DNA of 16,775 nucleotides from Candidatus Poribacteria bacterium (GTDB lineage: Bacteria; Poribacteria; WGA-4E; WGA-3G), in the NCBI GenBank assembly GCA_028818995.1, contig JAPPMR010000296.1:1-16775 (forward strand), in the 5' to 3' direction. Positions within the stretch are counted from its first letter, which is position 1. Each line of letters begins with the position of its first letter. Shown piece by piece: positions 1 through 6,860 of the stretch. Made by a program: the position numbers and the translations under genes. The notes below the pieces were generated by a model. The model ran no database searches and was not told the DNA's origin. It saw only the letters and a list, made by a program, of their open reading frames with translations.

Positions 1-7
1 TTGATTT

Positions 8-86
8 AAAGGTAGTAGGCACGCTCCGCGTGCCGTCCGCTTTACATTTTGTAGGTGGACGGCACACGGCGTGTGCCTACTACTTT
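8..86. repeat. Paired-hairpin inverted repeat (REP/BIME-like)
   Basis: Arms 12-40 and 55-83 are reverse complements at about 25 of 29 positions, and the match extends outward to 8 and 86 with one bulged base. Each arm also folds on itself: 18-24 pairs with 28-34 (GGCACGC/GCGTGCC), and 61-67 pairs with 71-77 (GGCACAC/GTGTGCC). Between the arms, the G23-C29 pair is replaced by A66-T72, so pairing is kept. This looks like two REP-type hairpins in opposite orientation. No transposase is visible nearby. Confidence 0.75.
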
Positions 87-174
87 GCATACGTATGAGT
101 TTATACGAAAATGTGAAAAATATACCAGAAAAATAGAAAACTAAATAACCCTGATTGACTTACGAGAAATTGGA

Positions 175-203
175 TTGACAAATATAAGGTGAAATGGTAG
201 CAT
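175..203 (+). promoter_or_regulatory. Candidate sigma70-type promoter for the sugar-acid cluster
   Basis: A perfect TTGACA lies at 175-180, then a 17-nt spacer and TAGCAT (4 of 6 matches to TATAAT) at 198-203. Transcription would start near 210, leaving a leader of about 50 nt before the ATG at 259. The call rests on consensus and spacing only. Confidence 0.5.
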
Positions 204-258
204 GGAATTATTTATAATAAACACATTTTATGTGTCGTAATAAATTCAAGGTGCCCCT

Positions 259-1362
259 ATGAAAATAACAAAATTAGAAACGTTTCTTGTGCAGCCCCGC
301 TGGCTCTTTCTAAAGATACACACCGATGAAGGATTGGTAGGTCTCGGTGAACCGATATTAGAAGGACGTGCGAAGACGTGCGCGCAAGCAGTCGATGAAC
401 TTGCACCTTATCTGATTGGTGAAGATCCGAGACGTGTTGTCCATCATTGGCAAGCGATGTATCGTCACGCATTTTACCGAGGCGGTCCCATTCTTACAAG
501 TGCGTTGAGTGGCGTTGAACAAGCATTATGGGATTTAGCAGGGAAATCGCTCGGTGTTCCAGTGTATCAACTTTTTGGAGGACCAACTCGTGACCGCATT
601 CGGCTGTACAAAGGTGGCGGCGATCCAGAAGGAATTAAAGAATGGATTGACAAAGGGTTCACAGCATTTAAAACAGGTGTTGCAGGTGGCAGACCTGCCC
701 GTATCATTGAAAACAAGGCATTCATAGATAGAGCCGTTGACCACTTTGCTGCACTACGTGAAGCCGCAGGCACAGAGGTTGACTTGGCAATTGATTTCCA
801 CGGTGCCGTAAGTCCACAGACAGCAAAGGTGTTGATTAAGGCGTTGGAACCTTATCAACCGATGTTTGTTGAAGAACCGATACAGTGCCAAAATGTGGAT
901 ACACTTGCAGAAATCGCGCGCAGTACGCATTTACCGATTGCAACCGGCGAACGAATCTTTACCAAATGGGGATTCCGTGAGATTTTAGAGAAACAGGCGG
1001 CATCCATTCTGCAACCAGATTTATGTCATGCAGGAGGTATCAATGAAGTGCGCATCATTGCGGGAATGGCAGAGGCGTATTATGGTGGTATCGCGCCGCA
1101 CAATCCACTCGGTCCTATTTCGTTAGCGGCATGTATTCAGTTAGATGCCTCTATACCGAACTTTGTGATGCAGGAACATACAACTCTTGGCGAAGGGTAT
1201 CTCAAGAATCCGTTTGTTTTCAAAGATGGGTTTGTTGAACTGCCGACAGGTCCAGGTTTAGGTATTGAGCTGGACGAAGATGCACTTGAAGATAAAATTG
1301 ACCACGATTGGCGAAATCCAGAATCTTACCATCCAGATGACGGTTCTGTTGTAGATTGGTAA
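259..1362 (+). CDS. Mandelate racemase/muconate lactonizing family sugar-acid dehydratase, galactonate dehydratase-like
   Basis: This is an enolase-superfamily enzyme that probably dehydrates a sugar acid such as D-galactonate to its 2-keto-3-deoxy form in the cytoplasm. Its 367 residues resemble E. coli DgoD (about 382) along the whole length as I remember that sequence: the start MKITK, RWLFLKI near 15-20, FYRGGPIL near 72-79, ALWDLAGK near 89-96, and the ending WRNP with a final VVDW. Likely metal ligands are D179 (in DFHG), E205 (in FVEEP) and E231 (in GER). H181 and H281 (in APHNPLGP) are the likely acid/base residues, and E306 (QEH) is also conserved. The ATG at 259 is preceded by a weak AAGGTG ribosome site and matches the family's N-terminus. 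Two sugar isomerase-like genes follow, which fits a sugar-acid catabolic cluster. The exact substrate cannot be read from sequence; gluconate, arabinonate or rhamnonate-type specificity remain possible. Confidence 0.9.
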   Translation: MKITKLETFLVQPRWLFLKIHTDEGLVGLGEPILEGRAKTCAQAVDELAPYLIGEDPRRVVHHWQAMYRHAFYRGGPILTSALSGVEQALWDLAGKSLGVPVYQLFGGPTRDRIRLYKGGGDPEGIKEWIDKGFTAFKTGVAGGRPARIIENKAFIDRAVDHFAALREAAGTEVDLAIDFHGAVSPQTAKVLIKALEPYQPMFVEEPIQCQNVDTLAEIARSTHLPIATGERIFTKWGFREILEKQAASILQPDLCHAGGINEVRIIAGMAEAYYGGIAPHNPLGPISLAACIQLDASIPNFVMQEHTTLGEGYLKNPFVFKDGFVELPTGPGLGIELDEDALEDKIDHDWRNPESYHPDDGSVVDW

Positions 1363-1392
1363 ATATATCGGACAGACAAACCCTCTCACAAG

Positions 1393-1552
1393 TTGTAGGT
1401 CGGGTAGAGCGGAGCGAAACCCGACATGTTGGGACTGAAACACTATTTTCAAAATTGACTTGAGCTGTTCCTGCGATTCCTTGTGAAACCCACCAAGTTT
1501 GCCTTGAAATCTTGATATTGTCGGGTTTCGCTCCGCTCTACCCGACCTACAA
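1393..1552. repeat. 160-bp element with 34-nt perfect terminal inverted repeats
   Basis: Bases 1393-1426 and 1519-1552 are perfect reverse complements over 34 nt, separated by 92 nt without an evident gene. Each arm contains its own hairpin: GTCGGGT at 1399-1405 pairs with ACCCGAC at 1419-1425. The architecture is MITE-like or a REP doublet. It fills most of the 217-bp gap between the dehydratase and the next gene and leaves little room for other signals. No clear target-site duplication was found at its ends. Confidence 0.8.
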
Positions 1553-1579
1553 ACTAACAACTGAAAACTAATAACTAAT

Positions 1580-2380
1580 ATGAAATTTATAATGTTCACA
1601 AAACATCTGGAAGGTTTAGAAATTCCAGAGATTATCACTGCGTTACAAGCAGTTGGCGTTGAAGGTGCCGACCTTTGTGTTCGTCCCGGTTATCCGGTGA
1701 ATCCTGAAAATGCTGAGAAAGAATTACCCGCAGCAGCGAAACGGTTTGCAGAAGCAGGTTTATCCATTCCACTTGTTACAACTCCTGGAGATTTTTTAGA
1801 CCCTTCTAAAGAAGAGACAGTCCGCGTTTTTGCAGCTGCAGGTGAAGCGGGTGTTGAAAATATCAAGCTGGGATATTGGCACTGGCACGCAGGCGATGGC
1901 GGGTACTGGGCACAGGTTGATTTTATTCGCAGTCAACTTGATGGATTTGCCAAACTCTCTGAGAAATATGGACCTCGCACGTGCATTCATAACCATTCAG
2001 GGACTTCTATGGGGCTAAACTCATGTGCGGTGATGAACCTTGTCCAAGGATTTGCCCCACAACACGTTGGCGTTTTTGCTGATACGGGACACCTGTCAAT
2101 TGTTGGTGAACCGATTAACATGGCACTTGATATTGTCAGATCACACCTCGCTGTCATTGCCTTCAAAGACCTCGCTCGTTCGCCCGGAATGCGGGGCGGT
2201 AAGGTCGTCCGCATGGGAAAAGGTTTTGTTGATTGGGAAACAGCACTTGACACACTGAAAACAATAGAATTTTCAGGACCTGTGAGTTTTCATAGTGAAT
2301 ACGGCGGTGAACCTGTGGACAGTGTGATTGACTTGGCTCGCGTAGACGTGCGATTCATTCGGGCTATGATGGACAAATAA
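1580..2380 (+). CDS. Sugar phosphate isomerase/epimerase family protein (xylose isomerase-like TIM barrel)
   Basis: This 266-residue protein matches the xylose isomerase-like TIM-barrel superfamily (AP endonuclease 2 fold), whose members use a divalent metal to isomerise or epimerise sugars and inositol derivatives. Visible motifs are HNHSG near 137-141, FADTGH near 166-171 (D168 and H171), AFKD near 194-197, GKGFVDWE near 213-220, and E240 in FHSEY at the end of a late beta strand. The first metal-ligand position, often Glu, reads as His137, a variant I believe occurs in this superfamily. No signal peptide is seen, so it should be cytoplasmic. The ATG at 1580 has no good Shine-Dalgarno, and an inverted-repeat element ends 27 nt upstream. 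The next gene starts 9 nt after its stop, so the two are surely co-transcribed. The substrate is unknown; context suggests a sugar-acid or inositol-related compound. Confidence 0.82.
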   Translation: MKFIMFTKHLEGLEIPEIITALQAVGVEGADLCVRPGYPVNPENAEKELPAAAKRFAEAGLSIPLVTTPGDFLDPSKEETVRVFAAAGEAGVENIKLGYWHWHAGDGGYWAQVDFIRSQLDGFAKLSEKYGPRTCIHNHSGTSMGLNSCAVMNLVQGFAPQHVGVFADTGHLSIVGEPINMALDIVRSHLAVIAFKDLARSPGMRGGKVVRMGKGFVDWETALDTLKTIEFSGPVSFHSEYGGEPVDSVIDLARVDVRFIRAMMDK

Positions 2381-2389
2381 GGAGATAGA

Positions 2390-3205
2390 ATGGGACAATT
2401 TCAATTAGGGTTAAATACAAGCACAATTCGTCCTGCCGATTTGATGGATAAAATTCGGATTGCAGGGGAAACCGGTTATACGGCAATTGAGTTGTGGAAT
2501 AACGATTTATCGGATTACGAAGAGCAGGGCGGTTCACTTGCCGATGTAAAAAGCGCACTTGACGATCATGGGCTTTCAGTGCCGACCGTTATCGCCTTGC
2601 ACGGATGGCTCAATGCAACTGGGACTGAACTTCAAAATGTATTGGAGGATGCCAAAAAACGGATGGCACAAGCCGCCGCTGTTGGCTCAACTTACATCAT
2701 CTCAAGTCCACCGCGTGAAGTGGCAGACCTGCAGTTAGGTGGCGAGAATTATCGTAAACTACTTGAACTCGGACGGGAATTTGGTGTTAAACCTGCTATG
2801 GAATTCCTCGGTTTTGTTGATGGTGTGAATCAGGTGAAACATGCGTGGGAAGTGATAGAAGTGGCAGACCATCCAGATAGCACAATTGTGCTTGACCCGT
2901 TTCATATCTATCGCGGTGGCGGGGAAATAGAAGATATGGAGGGCATTCCCGGCGAAAAAATCGCTGTCTTCCATTTCAACGATGCCCCAGCCGAACCTGC
3001 ACGTGCAGAACAGACTGATGCAGATCGGGTTTATCCGGGTGACGGTATCCTTGACCTGAAAAGGATGATCTCTATTTTGAAAGACGCAGATTATTCGGGT
3101 GTCATCTCGTTAGAGTTGTTCAATCCGAGTTATTGGGAGGAAGACCCTGTGGAGGTTGCTCGGATTGGGTTGGAAAAGATGAAAGCTGTGATAGATAATT
3201 TCTAA
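2390..3205 (+). CDS. IolI-like sugar phosphate isomerase/epimerase
   Basis: This second TIM-barrel isomerase (271 residues) belongs to the same superfamily as the preceding gene but is not a close duplicate. The four metal ligands expected from Bacillus IolI (2-keto-myo-inositol isomerase: E142, D174, H200, E246) appear here with nearly the same spacing. They are E138 in AMEFLG, D169 in VLDPFH, H195 in VFHFND and E242 in SLELFN. The YPGDG motif at 215-219 is also typical of IolI. A strong AGGAG lies just before the ATG at 2390, 9 nt after the upstream stop. No export signal is present. It probably acts with the neighbouring isomerase and dehydratase in one pathway. Inositol catabolism is possible, but no IolD, IolG or IolC homologue is in the window, so a narrower name is not justified. 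Confidence 0.82.
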   Translation: MGQFQLGLNTSTIRPADLMDKIRIAGETGYTAIELWNNDLSDYEEQGGSLADVKSALDDHGLSVPTVIALHGWLNATGTELQNVLEDAKKRMAQAAAVGSTYIISSPPREVADLQLGGENYRKLLELGREFGVKPAMEFLGFVDGVNQVKHAWEVIEVADHPDSTIVLDPFHIYRGGGEIEDMEGIPGEKIAVFHFNDAPAEPARAEQTDADRVYPGDGILDLKRMISILKDADYSGVISLELFNPSYWEEDPVEVARIGLEKMKAVIDNF

Positions 3206-3255
3206 TTTCGGCATTCTTAATAATCGGCAGGCTGTATAAAAGTGCATGCCTTCAA

Positions 3256-3261
3256 AAGGAG
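3256..3261 (+). promoter_or_regulatory. Shine-Dalgarno site that fixes the protease start
   Basis: AAGGAG lies 7 nt before the ATG at 3269. The longer in-frame GTG start at 3242 lies upstream of this site and would place extra basic residues before the signal sequence, so 3269 is preferred. Confidence 0.75.
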
Positions 3262-3268
3262 TAGACAA

Positions 3269-4456
3269 ATGAAAAATATCTTGACAAAAATCGGTTATAT
3301 GGCTTTCGGTGGTTTATTGATATTCCCCATCTACTTTGGCGGGATCACAGTACTTGCACAAAGCGTTGAACGCGTTGAAATTCCACTTGCAACTGGAACT
3401 GTTGAACTTGAACCGCGCAGATTAAGTGTAGATGAGATCTATGATAAAACGATTCAATCCTTAGTGTGGATTGTCTCCGCTGTTAATCAGGATAATAGTG
3501 TGTCACAAGGTAGTGGTGTGTTAATTGATAGAGAATTGAGATTAGCAGTCACTAATCATCATGTTGTAAAGGACAATGATGAAGTAGCAGTATTTTTCCC
3601 TGTGCGTGATCGACACGGAGTTTTGATTGACGAACGCAGCTTCTACATAAATGAGAGTAATCTAGGAGCTCTAACGAGAATTGGTTATGCTGTAGCGGGT
3701 CGCGTTATTGCTAAAGATCATAAAACGGATCTTGCGATAATTCAACTTGAGGGACTTCCGGTGACAGCCATAGAGATACACCATGCTTACGAATCTCCTA
3801 TCCGTAATTACTTAAATAAAAATCCTAATGTGCAGATATTCGGTAATCCAGGAGGTTTGAAACTTTGGAAGTGGGCAGCAGGCTTTTTCCAAAATGTTGA
3901 CCAAGGAATGATCAAGATCAATGCAGGAACCTATAAGGGTAACAGTGGAGGTCCAGTGGTTAATGATCAAGGTATGTTGATTGGACTTGCCACATTAAGT
4001 AACGAGCGGCACACAACATGGGCTGTTCCGGCCATAAAGATAAAAGCCTTGCTAGATACATTGAAACCAATACGAGTTTTCTCACTCAGTAATGACACTC
4101 CATTTACAATTCATTATGAAATCGCATGGTTTCCGGGTAATTGGCGCCAGGTTTCACTAGGATCAGATTATAATGCAACTCATTGGTATCCAGATTTAAA
4201 AGAACCTGATAGATATTCTAATATTTTATCGGTCCCTGATGCATCGAATAGTATTCCTGAGGGATATCCCAAAGTCCGCTTTGATCATATTGCTAACGAT
4301 GAAAAGATCACTTACAAAATTAAACCGATACAAACCTACATTAGGGCTCTTGGATATGGGGTTGAACCAGATGAGAAAAAAGATGCTCGTGAATATCATT
4401 TCGGTTACAATTTTCTAACAGAGAAACTTGATTTGCATGACTCTGAGAAGAAATGA
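3269..4456 (+). CDS. Exported trypsin-like serine protease with an uncharacterised C-terminal domain
   Basis: This is a 395-residue S1-type (HtrA/Deg-like) protease. An N-terminal hydrophobic stretch at about 9-30 ends in VLAQS, suggesting export with signal cleavage or a membrane anchor. The catalytic triad reads clearly: His98 in TNHHVV, Asp154 in HKTDLAII, and Ser226 in GNSGGPVV, with a substrate-pocket strand following at LIGLAT. No PDZ domain follows, unlike typical DegP or DegS. Instead about 120 residues from position 275 form a domain rich in aromatic residues and beta-strand patterns (EIAWFPGNW, YNATHWYPD). I do not recognise it; it may bind ligand or substrate. It lies 63 nt after the isomerase gene, so it may be read from the same transcript. 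Two envelope proteins follow and probably form a unit with it. Confidence 0.85.
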   Translation: MKNILTKIGYMAFGGLLIFPIYFGGITVLAQSVERVEIPLATGTVELEPRRLSVDEIYDKTIQSLVWIVSAVNQDNSVSQGSGVLIDRELRLAVTNHHVVKDNDEVAVFFPVRDRHGVLIDERSFYINESNLGALTRIGYAVAGRVIAKDHKTDLAIIQLEGLPVTAIEIHHAYESPIRNYLNKNPNVQIFGNPGGLKLWKWAAGFFQNVDQGMIKINAGTYKGNSGGPVVNDQGMLIGLATLSNERHTTWAVPAIKIKALLDTLKPIRVFSLSNDTPFTIHYEIAWFPGNWRQVSLGSDYNATHWYPDLKEPDRYSNILSVPDASNSIPEGYPKVRFDHIANDEKITYKIKPIQTYIRALGYGVEPDEKKDAREYHFGYNFLTEKLDLHDSEKK

Positions 4457-4545
4457 TTTGTGTTAATACGAGGACATCGTCTACTTAGGAGAAGGGTTTA
4501 GATTAACAATCGTTCATAAATACGTAGATCTAAAGGAGATAAAAA

Positions 4546-5286
4546 ATGAAATTTGCATTAGGTATTTTTATAGGCATTTTCATTTCTTGTGTTTTGTTTA
4601 TTGTTTTAGCACCCGATTCTGTCCACGAAGTCATTGACAGAATTCACGGTAATTCTGACTCTAATGATGAAACTTCTACGGTTCCTGAGGACAACTCCGA
4701 AGGAGGTGTGGTTACTTCTGATGAAAAACCTGAACCTCCTGTAGTCCCCGAGGGCAACTCTGAGGAAGATATGGGCCCCTCTGATGAAAAATCTGAGCCC
4801 GTGGAGGGAAAAAAGATCATTTGGGTCAAGAGCCTTCCTTCTGATGAAAAATCTGAGCCTGTAAAGAAGAAAAGGTATTATAAATCTTCTGCGCCTATAG
4901 AACCCCGTACTAAAGACGAGATGATAGATTGGCTGAGTGTGCACAACTATAGGGTAGAAGAGGGACAAGGATTCTACCGTATTTATTGGAAAAATTTAAA
5001 GCCAGTTTCTTCAAGACCCACTATTGTTGTCCGTAGAGATGGAACGGTTGTCCCTCAGTATGGTGGGCATAGTGTAGCCAGTGAAGGTAGTATAGTTTCC
5101 GTGGGTAATAATAATACATCTACTGTTACTAACAATGGAATAACTACCACCGCCTCTACTAAATATGAAAATGGTTCTTGGTGTATTGAAACTATACGTT
5201 CTTTTGACTGGGTTCCAAGTCAGGAGAACATTAACGATGTCCTGTCAAAAGCAAAGAAAATAAAGGAGATGAATAATGAAAATTAG
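4546..5286 (+). CDS. Membrane-anchored protein with repeat linker and a small domain shared with the next gene
   Basis: I do not recognise this 246-residue protein. Residues 3-21 form a hydrophobic segment that would work as an uncleaved anchor or signal. Residues 35-108 are a charged, Pro/Glu-rich linker with two 21-residue tandem units plus a partial third, each carrying SDEKSEP or SDEKPEP. Residues 122-170 form a compact domain with the pattern T-x3-M-x2-W-L-x2-H-x3-V-E, then Y-x-I-x-W-K. The same pattern occurs near the N-terminus of the next protein. A Ser/Thr/Asn-rich stretch (about 175-206) and a short C-terminal segment follow. The ATG at 4546 has a good AAAGGAG. The gene lies 89 nt after the protease and overlaps the next start by 11 nt, so translation is probably coupled. 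The anchored topology suggests an extracytoplasmic role. Confidence 0.7.
   Translation: MKFALGIFIGIFISCVLFIVLAPDSVHEVIDRIHGNSDSNDETSTVPEDNSEGGVVTSDEKPEPPVVPEGNSEEDMGPSDEKSEPVEGKKIIWVKSLPSDEKSEPVKKKRYYKSSAPIEPRTKDEMIDWLSVHNYRVEEGQGFYRIYWKNLKPVSSRPTIVVRRDGTVVPQYGGHSVASEGSIVSVGNNNTSTVTNNGITTTASTKYENGSWCIETIRSFDWVPSQENINDVLSKAKKIKEMNNEN
4681..4866 (+). repeat. In-frame 63-bp tandem repeat inside the linker
   Basis: Two 63-bp units (4681-4743 and 4744-4806) each encode a 21-residue block beginning VPE-x-NSE and containing SDEK-x-EP. The core TCTGATGAAAAA occurs at 4717, 4780 and 4840, i.e. with 63-nt and 60-nt spacing. Length is a multiple of three, so copy number could vary without breaking the frame. 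Confidence 0.75.
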
Positions 5287-6655
5287 AATAACTTCTCTAA
5301 TCATTCTTTTAGTCTTAGTAGTTGCAGCGTGCCAAAGGTCCGCACCAGTTCTTAAACCAAAAACGTTCAAATTACCGCTCACCGAAGAACAGATGTTAGT
5401 CTGGTTAAAGGAACACGACTTTGAGGTTGAAAAATTAAGGGAAAACCGCTATTCTATTTCTTGGAAAGAAGAATTACCCGATGGACGGATCGCAGGCATC
5501 ACCTATGGTGGGGATGTCTATAAGGTACTAATTGAGAGCAAATCTAATAATACTAAGAACAAGGATGACAACAGCAAAGATGCCAACACCACACTAATAA
5601 ATAGGCGAAGCAAATCTAATAATTTGTTCCCTAATTATGAAAATACCGCCCATTTTATCTTTCCTTTAAGACTTGACATCAACACCGATGTCATTGTTTC
5701 AAGTAATGTGGAATTGGTTCAATTGCCAATGCCCTCAGTGGAAGGACGACAAGCCAAGTTGTATTATCCTATGCCAATTTATCGCTACAACTATCAGATT
5801 AGGAATCTTCAAACGAGTCAGGATCCAGTGAACACTTTTCAAATTTACTATTCAGACAACATAGCCACACATCGGCGCGATCTTCCAATTATAATAGGGG
5901 ATCTATTTGATCCTGAGAACCCCCAACACCTTAAGATAATAGATGTTAGCAGTCCATCGGATTTATGGGAAACATCGCAGGTAATCGAAACAGGAATAAA
6001 AGACTTTAAGAGCACCATGTGGAGAAGTAAAAATATCGGTATTTTACCTAACGAATCGCAACATGGTTTTTCTGTTCAATTGTTGAGTGTTCAGAATTCT
6101 GTGAGTGTTCCGGATATTGTCTTGGCAGGTATTGATATAGATAGAAGAAAAGGCGAAAAATCCGATCTAATCGTAAAAATAGACGAAAAAGTGATTAATA
6201 ACTCGACAGACGCACGAGATTCAGGTATACCCGTTGGAACAAATCTATCGTGGAGTCCTAGTTCTGTATCACTAAACAGTCGGTTTAATTTTGCTGATAT
6301 GAATGGAATAGAAATGGTTATGAAAATTTTACTTCAAAGCCGCCCACAAGGGAAGGTTATCGGTCCAGGAATAATTCCTGCCGATTGGGGTGCTTCGGAG
6401 TTGACGCAAAGATTGGAAACCCTAACATCTCAAAGTGCGTCGGAAGGATGGTTAAATGAAAATACCGCAAGGCAACTGAAAAAATACTTAACTAATTGTA
6501 AATCCATGCTCCAGAAAGGACAACAGGTCCAAGCAAAACAAGCGATTCAAGCATTTGCTGATGCTTTAAAGGAGATGGAGATAGATGTAAATTTGACGCA
6601 AGAAGCAGCAACTCTCCTTGGAACAAATGCAGCTTACCTATTGACAAAGTTCTAA
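5276..6655 (+). CDS. Lipoprotein with shared WLxxH-type domain and C-terminal FIMAH-like domain
   Basis: This 459-residue protein starts with a lipoprotein signal: hydrophobic residues 7-16 lead to the lipobox VAAC, with Cys19 as the lipidation site. Residues 36-85 repeat the small domain of the upstream protein (T36, M40, W43, L44, H47, V51, E52, Y59, I61, W63, K64 are identical). A basic, Asn-rich linker follows. A long middle region (about 120-340) of likely beta-rich structure is not recognised. The last ~85 residues form a helical block with the spacing expected of FIMAH domains (short helical domains common in bacterial surface proteins): LTQRLETL, then a mid-domain EGWL, QLKKYL, a helix ending QAIQAFADAL, and a final AATLLGTNAAYLL. 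AAAGGAG precedes the ATG at 5276, which lies inside the end of the upstream gene. A terminator follows the stop. Function is unknown; an outer-surface or periplasm-facing partner of the protease is likely. Confidence 0.72.
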   Translation: MKIRITSLIILLVLVVAACQRSAPVLKPKTFKLPLTEEQMLVWLKEHDFEVEKLRENRYSISWKEELPDGRIAGITYGGDVYKVLIESKSNNTKNKDDNSKDANTTLINRRSKSNNLFPNYENTAHFIFPLRLDINTDVIVSSNVELVQLPMPSVEGRQAKLYYPMPIYRYNYQIRNLQTSQDPVNTFQIYYSDNIATHRRDLPIIIGDLFDPENPQHLKIIDVSSPSDLWETSQVIETGIKDFKSTMWRSKNIGILPNESQHGFSVQLLSVQNSVSVPDIVLAGIDIDRRKGEKSDLIVKIDEKVINNSTDARDSGIPVGTNLSWSPSSVSLNSRFNFADMNGIEMVMKILLQSRPQGKVIGPGIIPADWGASELTQRLETLTSQSASEGWLNENTARQLKKYLTNCKSMLQKGQQVQAKQAIQAFADALKEMEIDVNLTQEAATLLGTNAAYLLTKF

Positions 6656-6685
6656 AGCAAGTTTCACTTCCTAATATTCTACACC

Positions 6686-6724
6686 AAAGTTGCCACATAT
6701 AAACCTAAATGTGGCAACTTTTTT
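6686..6724 (+). terminator. Rho-independent terminator after the envelope module
   Basis: A perfect 13-bp stem (6686-6698 with 6709-6721, AAAGTTGCCACAT against its complement) has a 10-nt loop and runs directly into a T tract. It lies 30 nt after the lipoprotein stop and ends that transcription unit. Confidence 0.9.
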
Positions 6725-6769
6725 GTTTTCCCAGCATACTGTGAATAGATGGGCTACTTAATAAATATG

Positions 6770-6797
6770 TTGATTTTCCATGAGTATATGATATAAT
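6770..6797 (+). promoter_or_regulatory. Candidate sigma70-type promoter for the GH172 operon
   Basis: TTGATT (4 of 6) at 6770-6775 is followed by a 16-nt spacer and a perfect TATAAT at 6792-6797, between the upstream terminator and the ATG at 6861. The leader would be about 55-60 nt. Confidence 0.5.
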
Positions 6798-6860
6798 AAA
6801 ACAAAAACATTTTGCATATACCACACTTTCAGAATTGAGAAAATTAAAAGGAAACACTAA

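Noticed and set aside
1258..1638. 126-residue minus-strand open frame across the inverted-repeat element
   Set aside because: It spans the palindromic repeat and both flanking genes antisense, has no recognisable domain, and part of its sequence is dictated by the repeat.
3242..3268. Longer GTG start for the serine protease
   Set aside because: The good AAGGAG lies between this GTG and the ATG at 3269, and the extra residues would come before the signal sequence.
4606..4968. Minus-strand open frames opposite the tandem-repeat linker
   Set aside because: Repeat-driven absence of stops on the opposite strand; no start signals or homology.
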